This document shows, piece after piece, positions 35,537 to 46,173 of a DNA stretch of 64,000 bases. Both the position numbers and the translations under genes were made by a program. Under the pieces are notes generated by a model that was given only the letters and a program-made list of their open reading frames with translations, had not been told where the DNA came from and made no database searches. This DNA comes from an uncultured Lachnospiraceae bacterium (GTDB lineage Bacteria > Bacillota > Clostridia > Lachnospirales > Lachnospiraceae), in assembly GCA_902786515.1 (NCBI GenBank), contig CADADA010000001.1:62001-126000 (forward strand), in the 5' to 3' direction. Position 1 is the stretch's first letter. Every line of letters starts with the position of its first letter.

Positions 35537-38500
35537 TTAGCTAAGATTAAACAATGATCTTACAACTACCTTTGCTGATGCAAAGCTGTACTTGGTAAGT
35601 ATATCTGTTGTTGATTTATACTTATCGTATGTCTTTTGGTTTATCGTGCTTACAACAAGTCTGTATCCATCATCTTCAAACAGTTTTGCAACCTTCTTGC
35701 CCTCTGACAATCCAGAGCCACCGTGAAGTGATGTGTAGAAGTCTGCAAGGTCTGAGTATGATAAGTAGAATGTTGTCTCTTTTCTGTTTACAAGCTCAGT
35801 ACCATCAATGTTAATAGTATTACCTGTTGCATCCTTAAGTAATGAAGTAGTTCCACCGCCAAATGCAGGCTGGTTCAATAATTTATCTGTGCCGTCATCA
35901 TATCTTCCATTATTATTCTTGTCAAGGAAGATGTATGCATTTAAGAAGTCGTGCTCTAATCCTGCCATCTCATCGTAGTCAGTAGCCTTAAATGTTACTT
36001 TAAGCGACTTATCAGTCTCGTATGCATATAAAACATCCTCTTTACCAGATGCTGTTGTAACAGATACTGAATCAGTATATGTCACGTCCGGTGCAAAATT
36101 TCCAAGCTTGATAGCTGCTACTACCGTATTTACAAACAACAGACACTCGTTAGCTCCAGTATCAATCTTTCTATGTCCTGCACCAGTGTATGTAATATTA
36201 CCTCTTGAATAGATGTAATAGTTATTTGAACCATCACCCTTGGTTGCATCATAGTAAGTTCCATTATTACCACTTAGTGTGTACCACACTGTTGTATCGT
36301 CATCCTCTACATCCAGCTTTGTATACTGGAAGTGGGTGTCAGTACCCAATGTAATCTCATCTCCGATAACGAAAGGATAGATAGCAATCTGTCCCTTATT
36401 GGTGCATTCAGATTTTCTTGTAATAAGCCAATCACCATACGCACTTTTACCAATACGCGACGAACCGTTCATATAAGGCCAATCATTCTCATTATGTGAA
36501 TACCAGAATAACTGACCGTCTACGTAACCTCTCATCGCACTTAAGTATTCAAGATCCGGATCTGCAATCTGTGAATCATCTATCAGATACTTTCTTGCAT
36601 TGTACAATGATCTTGTAGGCTTGTAAAGCCACGACAAATAGCTAAACGATCCTGTTGAACCCGCCGGTGCATCAACTATTGCATCTGATGAGAATGATGC
36701 TCCATATGCATCCATTCCAAGTATACCTCTTAAGTATGAAGTATTATATCTTGCAAAATTGACTGTATAACTGCCTGATCCACTACTTACACTGACACTT
36801 CCTGTTCCGTTTATGTAGTAGTTAAATGAAGTAATATAACTTGCATTATCATGTGCAAACAACAGTGAGTGGTCTAATCCTCCGTCTTCTGCCTTTGTAG
36901 TAAAGTAGTCAATGTTCTTCAAACAATAAATATTGTTGACATCAAGTCCTACGTAACTGTCGGAATATCCAAATACAATCATGTCATAATCCTTATTATT
37001 ATCATCAGAACTAGAGCGTCTTACGGCCAAATTGTTCAATTTACCAACTTTAATTCTCTGGTCAGATATAGGGTCATATGAATCATTACAATCCTTCCAG
37101 TTATTTACGAAATCCGGATACCATATTTTGTCAACCCTTATATCATAATCATCAATATTTTCTTGATACCTATCAATCATCGCAACGAAGTCAAGTGTTG
37201 AATTCTTACAGCTTACCCACAACACGTTAACTTTCTGCTTTGCCTTATCAAATGCTGAGTATCCTGTATATCTCCAATAGTTAGAGCTGTTCGTCTTGTT
37301 TACGGCTTCAAGTCTCCATGGTACAAAACCTTCTACACCGCCAGGCCACTTACTATTCTTAGTAGCTACGGTAATCTGTCCTGTCTTCATGTTGAAATAT
37401 GTATCCGCAAGATCAAGCTCTACCGTTCTGTCTGAGTTAAAGTTACCTGTACCAGATTTATCAATATACATGTGGAACTCATAGTTTTCTTTAATCCACT
37501 CTAACGGATTAGCTACATTTATATTTGGTTCTAATGTAAAGTAGCAGGTAGCTCCATTTACATCTTCTTTATTACCGATACTTCCTAATGATAACAGGTT
37601 ACCATTTTTGTCTCTGTCATATTCCTGTGGTGTATGAATAACCTTAAAGTCTACCTGAACGTTTCTCTGTATAGCATATCCAAGTCCGCCCTTGTATTTC
37701 TCATCAGCTGCAAGGAAAATCGGATTCTTTCCGGTTCTTGCATTTGAAACACTTACAAGACTTGCATAGTCACGTCCGTCTCCAAACTGTCCTGCACCAA
37801 GGCTCTTAGCCTGCTGTATAAAGTTATACAGCTTTGTATGCCTATCAAGATATCTCCATTTAGATGCCACATCATAAGAAGCACCTGCTGCGTTGATTGC
37901 AGTACAATCACTATAATCATCAGCGTCTAACAATCCATCGGCAAATAATATCGGATATCCGCCCTTTACATAATCAAGCAAATCTTCCATCCTGGCAACC
38001 GTAATATCATTTCCTGATAATCTGGTCTTAATGTATGAACCAGAGTTCTGTACATAGTATGTATTTAGGTCTTGATTCAAAGCATTCTTTCCGTTCTTAA
38101 ATTCCGCAAAGAAATATGTCTTCCAAATTCTATTATCATTTTGAACAGTAGAGTTTACACCACTAATCAATTTATAGTCAGATGCAACCGTTCCTCTTAA
38201 GGATGAACCTACTTCTCTTTCCTGTCCGATTCCCATGTAGACAAGACCATTCATATAATAGCTCTCTGTCATTACGGTACTGGTACCGAAATATGTTCTC
38301 TTAAGCTGTGTGCCGTCAGCTGCTTTATATGTCTTTGTATTCATATATCCCGGATTTGTTCCAAAATATACCATGTCGTATGTTCCGTTTAATCCCTCAT
38401 GGCGGGTATTAAACTCTCTTACACTGATAGTCTCAACTTTGAAATAATCAGTATAGTTCTTCTCTGTCATTGCCGGCAATTCAACTCTCATCCAGTCAGC

Positions 38501-41305
38501 CAGCTTTTTGATATCTTCGTAAGTACCAAAATCGCTTATACCGAGACCACCGGAAGGCTGTATCTCAAGAATCTTAAATGGAAGGCTCTGAAGCTGGTTC
38601 ATGCTGATTCCCATGATTTCTCTGATTACTTCTGCCTTTGTCTCTCCGCTTCCATCCTTGATAACATATTTCTTCACAGGTTCCTTATCAGACTTTGTGA
38701 AGTTTGTAGCCGTTACCGGTGAATATGACCATCTCTTCAACTGCTTACTGTAAGTATTTGCCGCACTCGTAACATTAGCATCACTTGACGGGAAACTTGA
38801 AGAATTTGTTATATAAAACATCATTCCATCAGTTATAGTTCCCGTATATAATTCAGTATAGTTAAACTGTTCCCAGTCAGATCTGTTGATATAGAAATAT
38901 ATCTGGCTTGTTGTAACAGGAACATCAACATAATATGTGCACATATAATACATATTTGTCTGATAATTGCTACTGTTATAATTCTTAGTCATATCATATG
39001 TAGATGCCTGATTTATCTTTATCTGCTCTGTCTTGGCATTTCCATCGATATCAGTATACTTAATCTCAGCACCCTGATATCCTGCGGCTGCAGACTGATT
39101 CCACCAGTTATTATTTCCACCCAGGTCTTTTGTACATATATATACTCTTACATATGACTGTGTAACCTCTTCGTATGTAGAAGAAATTGCCTTACCGTTA
39201 TAGTCTTCTGCCTCGAATGCTTTACCTCCAAAGTATCCGTCATCTTCTGCTGTCGGTACATATGCAAATATATTATCTTTCACGTAACTGGTTCCTGCCT
39301 CTGCTAAAAGAGAACCGTCTTCGTTATATACCCTGCCAACTACAGCCGGCTGAATGAAATTTGATTTGTCAGCTGCCGCTTCATCAGCATAACTGTCGCA
39401 AAACGTTCCTGCAAACCATTCCGCAGTAGTAGAACCACCTACAACACCATTTTCATCAATACTTGATCTCACAGAATTGAAATAATCAGGTGTCATCTGT
39501 CTCAAAACTAAAAGCAACTTATACATATTATTGCTGCTTCCTGGAGCTGTTGTGTAATCTCCAAGTGTTTTTGATGACAATAATTCTGTATTGTACATTA
39601 ATGCAATTCCATCTGATGTAATCTTATCATACACCTCCAAAGCTGCAGACCATGAAGAAATATCACAGGATACGTCATTAGAACCTATCTCATTATTAAC
39701 ATATTCAAGCAGGTCATTCTTAATCTTGTCGATAGAATATGACCAGTCAAAACTGCCGTCCGGATTTTCCACCTGTGTAGAAAGAGCACCTTCACTTAAT
39801 TCACCAAGTCTTGAAATATATTTATCAAGGTTATAAGACTTATATTCTGCTAAATCCATGTCCTCAAAGTACTTTTTAAAAGTAGCAGGATCTTCTGCAG
39901 CAATCTGTGTAGGCTTACCTGCAAGATTTGAAACTGTCATATATGCATAAAGTTTCTGACTCTCGTTTATGGTAAGAATATAATTAATCCCAAAGTAATT
40001 ATATATATCATCTATCATTGACTCATCCAAGGCTTCATAAACACCTATAAAGCTATCGGTGTATAACGAAAGATTATTATCTTTATATTCATAATCTCCT
40101 GATATACAATAGATACCTTTGATAGCCTTCTCAACATAAGGTTTAAAATCAAATCCGTCTATAGGATTACCATCAGCATCGAACGACTCAGGTAATGTCT
40201 TATTTGCAATATTCTTTAATGTCTCAATACCGGCATCACGATTAGCTGTATTTACTGCCGCAATACCTTTTATAATCTTCTTGTTTGTTCTAAGCCCATT
40301 TGCTTTAATGTATGTAATATAATCATCGCTGTTTTCATCTACAAATCCTGAGAAAGTACTTAACGCAGCTTTGAATCTTACAATATCATCATCTGTAAGA
40401 GTATCCGCATCAACATAACCTGCGACTATATTCTTTGCAGACCTCTTGAAATTTTCGTTGATAGTATTAATCGCATCTGTAATCTTTGCAACAGACTCTT
40501 CAACAGTAGCACCTGTAAGAGAATTTTTTTCAAGTGCAGCTATTCCGTTAATGTACTCATTCAAAAAGTGCTCATCACAATTGGTAACTCCTGCCATATC
40601 AAATGTATCAAGAGTTAATGCCTTTGCAGCTGATGTTCTTCCGGCTGCATTAGTAATAGCATTAACTGCAATCTCCTTTACTGACATTGCAGAACTGTAA
40701 GTACTTGCATAATTACATCCGTAATCACCTTTTGCTATACCATCTTTTCCACCATTCATAATCTGGTCATAGTAGTATAAAAGGTTCGGATCATAATCTG
40801 CTGAATTGATATATACAAGGTCTACACCTTCAAAGTCATCCTCTGACACCTCAGAAGCTGTAACAACTTTTACAGTTATAGTGTCGCCCTCTTCATACAT
40901 ATATCCATCCAGAACATTATCAGCAAACTTCGTACCACTTGTAGAATCAACTGAATAATTTCCAGGTGTTCCTGAAAGCTGATATCCTGTTGCATTCTTA
41001 AATTCAGTGAAATCAATGTCACCGGAATAAGCAGCTATTGCCTCATTTGTAATAGGAGCACTATCACCGCCGACCGTATAACCTAATATCTGCTGACCAC
41101 GCTGTGCAACAATCTCAAGAATGGTTATATTCTTTTTGTATGTGTATGAAACCGTGCCGTCGTCATTCTGGGTCATCTTAAACACACCTGCAAGAATATT
41201 AGAACCAAGCAGTCCTGCAACACTTACGCATAGCAAAATTGCCGCCATAACAATGCCGGTAATTGTAATCATTTTTCTGTTTCTCTTAAAAAATCTTCTA
41301 GACAT
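35537..41305 (-). CDS. Very large exported protein at the end of the pilus operon (candidate adhesin)
   Basis: The protein has 1922 residues. A basic start (MSRRFFKRNRKM) is followed by one hydrophobic segment (about 13-38) that acts as signal peptide or membrane anchor. The rest is hydrophilic and rich in Tyr, Asn, Asp, Ser, Gly and Thr, as in secreted surface proteins. Calcium-loop-like motifs occur near residue 1232 (DRDKNGN), near 1280 (DKSGTGNFNSDR) and near 1795 (DKNNNGRYDDGTD). No LPXTG anchor is seen at the C-terminus. It lies 22 bp after a minor pilin gene and ends at the operon terminator. It may be a PilY1-like tip or pilus-associated protein. I recall DUF5057-type proteins of similar style but cannot confirm membership. 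Confidence 0.6.
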   Translation of the reverse strand: MSRRFFKRNRKMITITGIVMAAILLCVSVAGLLGSNILAGVFKMTQNDDGTVSYTYKKNITILEIVAQRGQQILGYTVGGDSAPITNEAIAAYSGDIDFTEFKNATGYQLSGTPGNYSVDSTSGTKFADNVLDGYMYEEGDTITVKVVTASEVSEDDFEGVDLVYINSADYDPNLLYYYDQIMNGGKDGIAKGDYGCNYASTYSSAMSVKEIAVNAITNAAGRTSAAKALTLDTFDMAGVTNCDEHFLNEYINGIAALEKNSLTGATVEESVAKITDAINTINENFKRSAKNIVAGYVDADTLTDDDIVRFKAALSTFSGFVDENSDDYITYIKANGLRTNKKIIKGIAAVNTANRDAGIETLKNIANKTLPESFDADGNPIDGFDFKPYVEKAIKGIYCISGDYEYKDNNLSLYTDSFIGVYEALDESMIDDIYNYFGINYILTINESQKLYAYMTVSNLAGKPTQIAAEDPATFKKYFEDMDLAEYKSYNLDKYISRLGELSEGALSTQVENPDGSFDWSYSIDKIKNDLLEYVNNEIGSNDVSCDISSWSAALEVYDKITSDGIALMYNTELLSSKTLGDYTTAPGSSNNMYKLLLVLRQMTPDYFNSVRSSIDENGVVGGSTTAEWFAGTFCDSYADEAAADKSNFIQPAVVGRVYNEDGSLLAEAGTSYVKDNIFAYVPTAEDDGYFGGKAFEAEDYNGKAISSTYEEVTQSYVRVYICTKDLGGNNNWWNQSAAAGYQGAEIKYTDIDGNAKTEQIKINQASTYDMTKNYNSSNYQTNMYYMCTYYVDVPVTTSQIYFYINRSDWEQFNYTELYTGTITDGMMFYITNSSSFPSSDANVTSAANTYSKQLKRWSYSPVTATNFTKSDKEPVKKYVIKDGSGETKAEVIREIMGISMNQLQSLPFKILEIQPSGGLGISDFGTYEDIKKLADWMRVELPAMTEKNYTDYFKVETISVREFNTRHEGLNGTYDMVYFGTNPGYMNTKTYKAADGTQLKRTYFGTSTVMTESYYMNGLVYMGIGQEREVGSSLRGTVASDYKLISGVNSTVQNDNRIWKTYFFAEFKNGKNALNQDLNTYYVQNSGSYIKTRLSGNDITVARMEDLLDYVKGGYPILFADGLLDADDYSDCTAINAAGASYDVASKWRYLDRHTKLYNFIQQAKSLGAGQFGDGRDYASLVSVSNARTGKNPIFLAADEKYKGGLGYAIQRNVQVDFKVIHTPQEYDRDKNGNLLSLGSIGNKEDVNGATCYFTLEPNINVANPLEWIKENYEFHMYIDKSGTGNFNSDRTVELDLADTYFNMKTGQITVATKNSKWPGGVEGFVPWRLEAVNKTNSSNYWRYTGYSAFDKAKQKVNVLWVSCKNSTLDFVAMIDRYQENIDDYDIRVDKIWYPDFVNNWKDCNDSYDPISDQRIKVGKLNNLAVRRSSSDDNNKDYDMIVFGYSDSYVGLDVNNIYCLKNIDYFTTKAEDGGLDHSLLFAHDNASYITSFNYYINGTGSVSVSSGSGSYTVNFARYNTSYLRGILGMDAYGASFSSDAIVDAPAGSTGSFSYLSWLYKPTRSLYNARKYLIDDSQIADPDLEYLSAMRGYVDGQLFWYSHNENDWPYMNGSSRIGKSAYGDWLITRKSECTNKGQIAIYPFVIGDEITLGTDTHFQYTKLDVEDDDTTVWYTLSGNNGTYYDATKGDGSNNYYIYSRGNITYTGAGHRKIDTGANECLLFVNTVVAAIKLGNFAPDVTYTDSVSVTTASGKEDVLYAYETDKSLKVTFKATDYDEMAGLEHDFLNAYIFLDKNNNGRYDDGTDKLLNQPAFGGGTTSLLKDATGNTINIDGTELVNRKETTFYLSYSDLADFYTSLHGGSGLSEGKKVAKLFEDDGYRLVVSTINQKTYDKYKSTTDILTKYSFASAKVVVRSLFNLS

Positions 41306-41327
41306 CCTGCATACCTCCTTTTACAAT

Positions 41328-41879
41328 TTATTTGTTTCTGAATTTGTATTTCTTTACAATCCTATCAGTCTTACCATTTAATGTAACTTCAAACTCAACC
41401 TCAACAAGCCCTGATTTCTCACCGGCTGCCAATGCCGTCTTTACAGCACCCGTAGACGGATCAGTCTCGTACTCATCAAGTACATAAGCCACATTAAAAG
41501 CTGTCACATGTCCTGAAAGTAAATGTTTCTTTATGTCTGAACCAACTGAATCTGTCAAATCATACAAAGCCAGCTGACCGCTTCCGTCATAACAGACTTT
41601 CTGATATCCTGTATCGAAAACAGTCCACGTTGCTCCACCACCGGTAACAGAAGAAATATCCGACGAAGCTGCCTTACCATTTTCAACTGCATCAACTATA
41701 GCATTCTCAATAAATTGTGTTTCCTCCTGGAGTTCTGCAGCCTTACGACTCATATCGTAACTCCTTAGTCCCGTCAGCACAAACGAATACGCTGCAACAA
41801 TTACGATGCACGATATCGCTAATCCAACAAGAAGCTCCACAAGAGTGAAACCCGAATCACTCATCTTTTCCTTATTCAT
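41328..41879 (-). CDS. Minor pilin, PilW-like prepilin
   Basis: This is a 183-residue prepilin with a 10-residue leader ending in Gly (MNKEKMSDSG) and then FTLVELLVGLAISCIVIVAA, including Glu5. The cleavage and assembly signals for PilD are therefore intact. The rest (YDMSRKAAELQEETQFIENA and a C-terminal beta-rich part ending RIVKKYKF) resembles PilW/GspJ-type minor pilins. It belongs to a run of four minor pilins before the giant exported protein, and such clusters prime pilus assembly and carry tip proteins. Confidence 0.85.
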   Translation of the reverse strand: MNKEKMSDSGFTLVELLVGLAISCIVIVAAYSFVLTGLRSYDMSRKAAELQEETQFIENAIVDAVENGKAASSDISSVTGGGATWTVFDTGYQKVCYDGSGQLALYDLTDSVGSDIKKHLLSGHVTAFNVAYVLDEYETDPSTGAVKTALAAGEKSGLVEVEFEVTLNGKTDRIVKKYKFRNK

Positions 41880-41893
41880 ATTTCCACCCTTTC

Positions 41894-42439
41894 TTATTCC
41901 TCGAAGAATTTACCTGTGCTTAACGCTAAACCAATAGTTTTCGTGTATTTTGTTCCTGAAGATACCTCTATACCATCTATATCGGTACTTCCTCCTCCAG
42001 ATTTTACATATGCATTCTTAAATTTTCCACTTCTGGAATATTCAATCCATATGTAATCCCCGGAATTGAAATCAATCATCGTTCCTGATGATGCATTTCT
42101 TACCTTAAGCTTATTCTTTGAACCAAGGCTCTCAGATTCAAAGACATTGGCAGTCGGTGTAGGAGCTGAATACGCTGTAGCATCACAATCTTTTACAACA
42201 TCTGCTATAATGTTGTTTCCGTTATAATACACAGCTACAGCCCACTGACCACCTTTTGAAACAGTCTGCGTTCTCGAAGAGGACATTGTATCCTCTATCG
42301 CTTTATATCCCTGTTTGAAATTACTCATTCCAATCAGACCGTATATTCCAACGCTTGCTCCGGTAACAACGCCCATAATAGCAATTGTTACGATAATCTC
42401 AATTAACGAAAAACCTAAATCCTTTTTATTATGAAGCAT
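41894..42439 (-). CDS. Minor pilin, FimU/GspH-like prepilin
   Basis: This 181-residue prepilin has a 9-residue leader (MLHNKKDLG) before FSLIEIIVTIAIMGVVTGAS, with Glu5 present. The globular part has the GspH-like pattern in which the early region (FKQGYKAIEDTMSSSRTQTV) is followed by a beta-rich C-terminus. It lies between the large PilX-like and the PilW-like genes. The exact minor-pilin class is an inference from order and length. Confidence 0.83.
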   Translation of the reverse strand: MLHNKKDLGFSLIEIIVTIAIMGVVTGASVGIYGLIGMSNFKQGYKAIEDTMSSSRTQTVSKGGQWAVAVYYNGNNIIADVVKDCDATAYSAPTPTANVFESESLGSKNKLKVRNASSGTMIDFNSGDYIWIEYSRSGKFKNAYVKSGGGSTDIDGIEVSSGTKYTKTIGLALSTGKFFEE

Positions 42440-42460
42440 TGTTAACCCTCACTTTCTAAA

Positions 42461-45082
42461 CTAATCGGCGTTCTTTCTCCAATTTTCCATCGTTAAAAAT
42501 GTATCAAATGTAAATCCCTTAGCATCAAGACCTGATAACAGGTCACCATCTTTACTTATCAGCTTCGGTGTTGAGCTACCACTTAAAAGTGTGTGCATGA
42601 AATCCGACTTGCTTCTGATTAACTGAATCAAATCAGGATTTGCAGTAAATGTATGATCACCATCAATAGTAATATCACCGGCTGCTATAATCATACCTTC
42701 AAAATCACAGTCAATCTTAACATTACCTGTAGTAATCAGGATTCCGTAAGCTGTTGAACCTCCGCCTGATGCTGTTTTAAATGAAGAGGTTGAATAACTG
42801 CTGTCGTTCTTTCCGTCACCTCTTACTACAACTGCAAACTTATTTGATGTCATACGACACTTTGCAAGTTCTGAAGCAGAAACTGTAGGTACTATTGCAT
42901 ATGATGTTCCTGCCGGGAATGTAGTACTCGTATATTCACCAAATCTATAAACCTGCTCACTTGTAATTGAATCAAGCAAAGGACGGTTCAAGAAATTATC
43001 AAACGGTGAATTGTTTTCTTTTCCTGTCTCAATTACACTTGTAACCTTAGATGAAGAACCGACATTTGAAATAGTATTCTTGTCATCTCTGTCATCTGTT
43101 ATATTATACATCATGTTTCCATAACGTGTTCTTACGTCCTTTATAATCTCACAGAACTCATCTTCACTGATACCGTTATCTTCGTATGGAAGATTTCTCT
43201 CTCCAACGATACCGCCGCCGACAACCTGCATTGTAGTACCAACTGTATATGATGTAGTGCCTGCACCTAAAGATAATTCCTTAACATCCATTCCGTGTTC
43301 AGCACCTATCGCCTCAAGCAATGTATTATAAGTACTTGTTGTCGTATTCTTAACCATCTCGGCTACTTTCTCAGTTAAAATCGCCGGATTATTTTCCTTC
43401 ATATAGAAGTATACGCTGTTTGTTCCAACCAATTTTGCTATAACATTGTTGGTATCAAGACCAAGCTGAGCATAAAACTGATCCTTTGTGTAAGAATAAG
43501 TATTGAGTCCCGTAACAGATAAGAGCTGGCTCAAATCACTAGGATTACCTTTAATCAATCTGTTAGGATCTGCTGTATTCTGGTACTCAGCCGGATTATC
43601 CAAAAGATAAATCTTCTGATTTCCTTTTACTGAAACAGACTCACCTGTCATATATGTTGCACCTGATCCATCGGCAATACCTGTCGTCAAATCAATGTAT
43701 GCTCTTCCTCCTACAACAAACTGCTTACCGCCATCAGTCGTAAGCTTAACATTAGCTCTGTCACCGTTTACGATAACGGCACTTCTCTGCTCATGTTCCA
43801 TTACTGCGGATCCATCATCCCTGAATCCGGTTACTGCTGAACTGTTACTCTCAGATACGATGTTAGAATTAAGTCGTGATTCGTCTCCACTGTAACCAAA
43901 TCCATAATATGAACCTGAAATAGAAACCGAATTATCGTTACCGTTTACTTCCAAATCGTCTTTTACGTAAGCTTCTCCATTAATCTTAGCATCTGCACTC
44001 TGACCTTCAAGAATCAAATCTTTTGTATATACTCTTAATGATTTTAACTTTGTAGGATCTGTAATGTATTTATTAGCTGTTAATGATTCTCCATTAGCCA
44101 CTAATTTAGAACCATTACCACTTAATATGAACTTTCCTCTTGACAAAACATTTGAAGAATTTGTCTCAAATGTAGCATTATTGCCAATCCATACGCCTTC
44201 TTTGTCTACCCATTTATGATTCGTTGTTGTATTACTATAATTGTGGTAATCACCTGCAAATAAATTTCCGTTTAAGACAATCTTTGAACCGTCACCTACA
44301 ACGATAGATGCCTTATCAAGATCAGAACTTGCGTCATCTCTTCCAGAAGCCTCACCACTTGCAACCAGTGCGTATTCAAAGAATTTATCATACTGCTCTT
44401 CGGAAATATCAGAAAAATCAAATTTTATATCAGGTACATCCACTACAAAGTCTGTTGTGATAGATGATATATATTTGTTGGTTCCTGATTCTCCTGTTAC
44501 CTTTACATTTCTTATAGATATACGATCAATCTTTGAATCGCTATCCAAATCTTCATATATAAGATAGGTTGAATCAGCAGATGATGCTGCTACTATCTTA
44601 CTTACCGTAATGGTAACACCAAGTGAGCTATATTTTGTCGTGTTGATATAACTATTTAAATTTGCTATAACATCATCAATCTGTGTAACTACGTTACTAA
44701 ATGCGTAATCAAGATTTCCTGACGCATCTTTGTGATTCTGAAAATGTGCAAGATATTCATCTCTAAATATATCATCAGCTGAAGCCGACATGTTGTAAGT
44801 TGCACCTGATACCTGCACGTATGATGAAAGTGCCTTATTATAAGCCTGCTCTGCCGAATCAGATACTTCCTTACCTAGATTAGAATAAATATCATCTATA
44901 GCCATCTCAGTATAATAGAAATTCTGCTTCGTCTTTAAATTGCTCACCTTCATCCTGTAGTTGACAAACGTACTCTGCATGATAACCGTTCCGATTACAC
45001 CAACTACAACGATACCGATTAATACGATAGCTAAGGTATCACCTTTATTATTCAGTTTTAATTTTTTAAAAAAAGACTTCAT
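42461..45082 (-). CDS. Giant PilX/GspK-like minor pilin with beta-repeat body
   Basis: The protein has 873 residues from the ATG at 45082, which follows GGAGGAATG. The N-terminus KLKLNNKGDTLAIVLIGIVV is a prepilin-like helix, but +1 is Asp and Glu5 is missing, as in PilX/GspK-type tip pilins. Residues about 250-480 hold many short beta-rich segments (SKIVLNGNLFAGDY, DLILEGQSADAKINGEAYVK, DLEVNGNDNSVSISGSYYGF). They suggest a beta-helix or bactofilin-like fold. A second such stretch lies near 810 (NVKIDCDFEGMIIAAGDITI). Such size is unusual for this class. It probably sits at or near the pilus tip. Confidence 0.72.
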   Translation of the reverse strand: MKSFFKKLKLNNKGDTLAIVLIGIVVVGVIGTVIMQSTFVNYRMKVSNLKTKQNFYYTEMAIDDIYSNLGKEVSDSAEQAYNKALSSYVQVSGATYNMSASADDIFRDEYLAHFQNHKDASGNLDYAFSNVVTQIDDVIANLNSYINTTKYSSLGVTITVSKIVAASSADSTYLIYEDLDSDSKIDRISIRNVKVTGESGTNKYISSITTDFVVDVPDIKFDFSDISEEQYDKFFEYALVASGEASGRDDASSDLDKASIVVGDGSKIVLNGNLFAGDYHNYSNTTTNHKWVDKEGVWIGNNATFETNSSNVLSRGKFILSGNGSKLVANGESLTANKYITDPTKLKSLRVYTKDLILEGQSADAKINGEAYVKDDLEVNGNDNSVSISGSYYGFGYSGDESRLNSNIVSESNSSAVTGFRDDGSAVMEHEQRSAVIVNGDRANVKLTTDGGKQFVVGGRAYIDLTTGIADGSGATYMTGESVSVKGNQKIYLLDNPAEYQNTADPNRLIKGNPSDLSQLLSVTGLNTYSYTKDQFYAQLGLDTNNVIAKLVGTNSVYFYMKENNPAILTEKVAEMVKNTTTSTYNTLLEAIGAEHGMDVKELSLGAGTTSYTVGTTMQVVGGGIVGERNLPYEDNGISEDEFCEIIKDVRTRYGNMMYNITDDRDDKNTISNVGSSSKVTSVIETGKENNSPFDNFLNRPLLDSITSEQVYRFGEYTSTTFPAGTSYAIVPTVSASELAKCRMTSNKFAVVVRGDGKNDSSYSTSSFKTASGGGSTAYGILITTGNVKIDCDFEGMIIAAGDITIDGDHTFTANPDLIQLIRSKSDFMHTLLSGSSTPKLISKDGDLLSGLDAKGFTFDTFLTMENWRKNAD

Positions 45083-45095
45083 ATAACATTCCTCC

Positions 45096-46145
45096 CTAGC
45101 CGAGTGACAGTTTTGTAGATGTAAATGTTGATTTCTTAGTGCCATGCTCTACTGTTACCGTAATGTCGTATAATCTGTTAGACTCAATTGTTGACAACAA
45201 CGTTGAATCATAGGTTGATTCAATTGCAGTACCTGCAACGCTCAGATTCGTATAAACGTTACAAACTTTATCCGTTTTGTCCTTAATATAATTAACAAAA
45301 CCAAATGTTGACTGCGTAGCTCCCGTATATTCCTTTATCTTAAAATTACTCGTCTGTAACTTATATGGAACATCATTCTGTGAAGCCAAAATCACATCTA
45401 TCGGATCCGGATCACCAAAAGCATCATCCGGAAGATCAGCTTCCTCAATCTCATTATCTATCAACAGCTCATCATCATTACTCATCGCCGCATAAACCAT
45501 GTACAAAGTTGCCGGTGGTGTATTTATATCGTATTTAAAGCTTTTACTGATAATATTCTCATATTTTACTACTGAGCCTGTATTATTGAAATATTCAATA
45601 TCAAGACTGTATATATAATTTCCGTCCGGAGCAGTAGCTTCATATGTCGGATCATATTCAAGCTTTATAGTACATTTCCTATGGTAATTAGTTCCACCGT
45701 ATGCAGCCTGAACCTTCGTATCGTTGATATAAAATGCAGATACTATCGACATAGTACTGTCTCCTTTGAGGTTCGATATAGTCGGCATATCACCGTTAAT
45801 AACCGAAGAAGCTGAAGGCTCAAGCTTAACACTTGCCTTGTATCCTGCAGGTACTCCTACAAGTGACTGCAAGTCAGAATCTGACAAATTAAATGTATGT
45901 ATCGTATTTGTCGGATCCATTGTATATGCAAACTGACTCTCAAGCAATTCCAAAGGCTTTGCCTTAAATTCTTCTGCAATTTCCTCCGCTACATCCGCCG
46001 AATTCTGACTTTCCGAACCCTTTAAGTTATTATTACCTGCAATAACGAAAGCTGACAAAAAAGGAGCTACAATAATAGCCAGTATTGCCACAGTAATAAT
46101 TAACTCTACTAGTGTAAAACCTCTGTTTCGATTCATCTCATCCAT
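45096..46145 (-). CDS. Minor pilin, PilV-like prepilin
   Basis: The protein has 349 residues from the ATG at 46145, which has AGGAG about 9 nt upstream. The ORF itself opens further upstream inside pilO. The leader MDEMNRNRG precedes FTLVELIITVAILAIIVAPF with Glu5. After the helix comes a helical segment (SADVAEEIAEEFKAKPLELL) and then a long beta-rich, Asp/Thr/Tyr-rich domain. It is longer than typical PilV/GspI, so class assignment within the minor pilins is tentative. Confidence 0.83.
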   Translation of the reverse strand: MDEMNRNRGFTLVELIITVAILAIIVAPFLSAFVIAGNNNLKGSESQNSADVAEEIAEEFKAKPLELLESQFAYTMDPTNTIHTFNLSDSDLQSLVGVPAGYKASVKLEPSASSVINGDMPTISNLKGDSTMSIVSAFYINDTKVQAAYGGTNYHRKCTIKLEYDPTYEATAPDGNYIYSLDIEYFNNTGSVVKYENIISKSFKYDINTPPATLYMVYAAMSNDDELLIDNEIEEADLPDDAFGDPDPIDVILASQNDVPYKLQTSNFKIKEYTGATQSTFGFVNYIKDKTDKVCNVYTNLSVAGTAIESTYDSTLLSTIESNRLYDITVTVEHGTKKSTFTSTKLSLG

Positions 46146-46173
46146 TATCATAATCTCCTTTCTCACAGTCACA

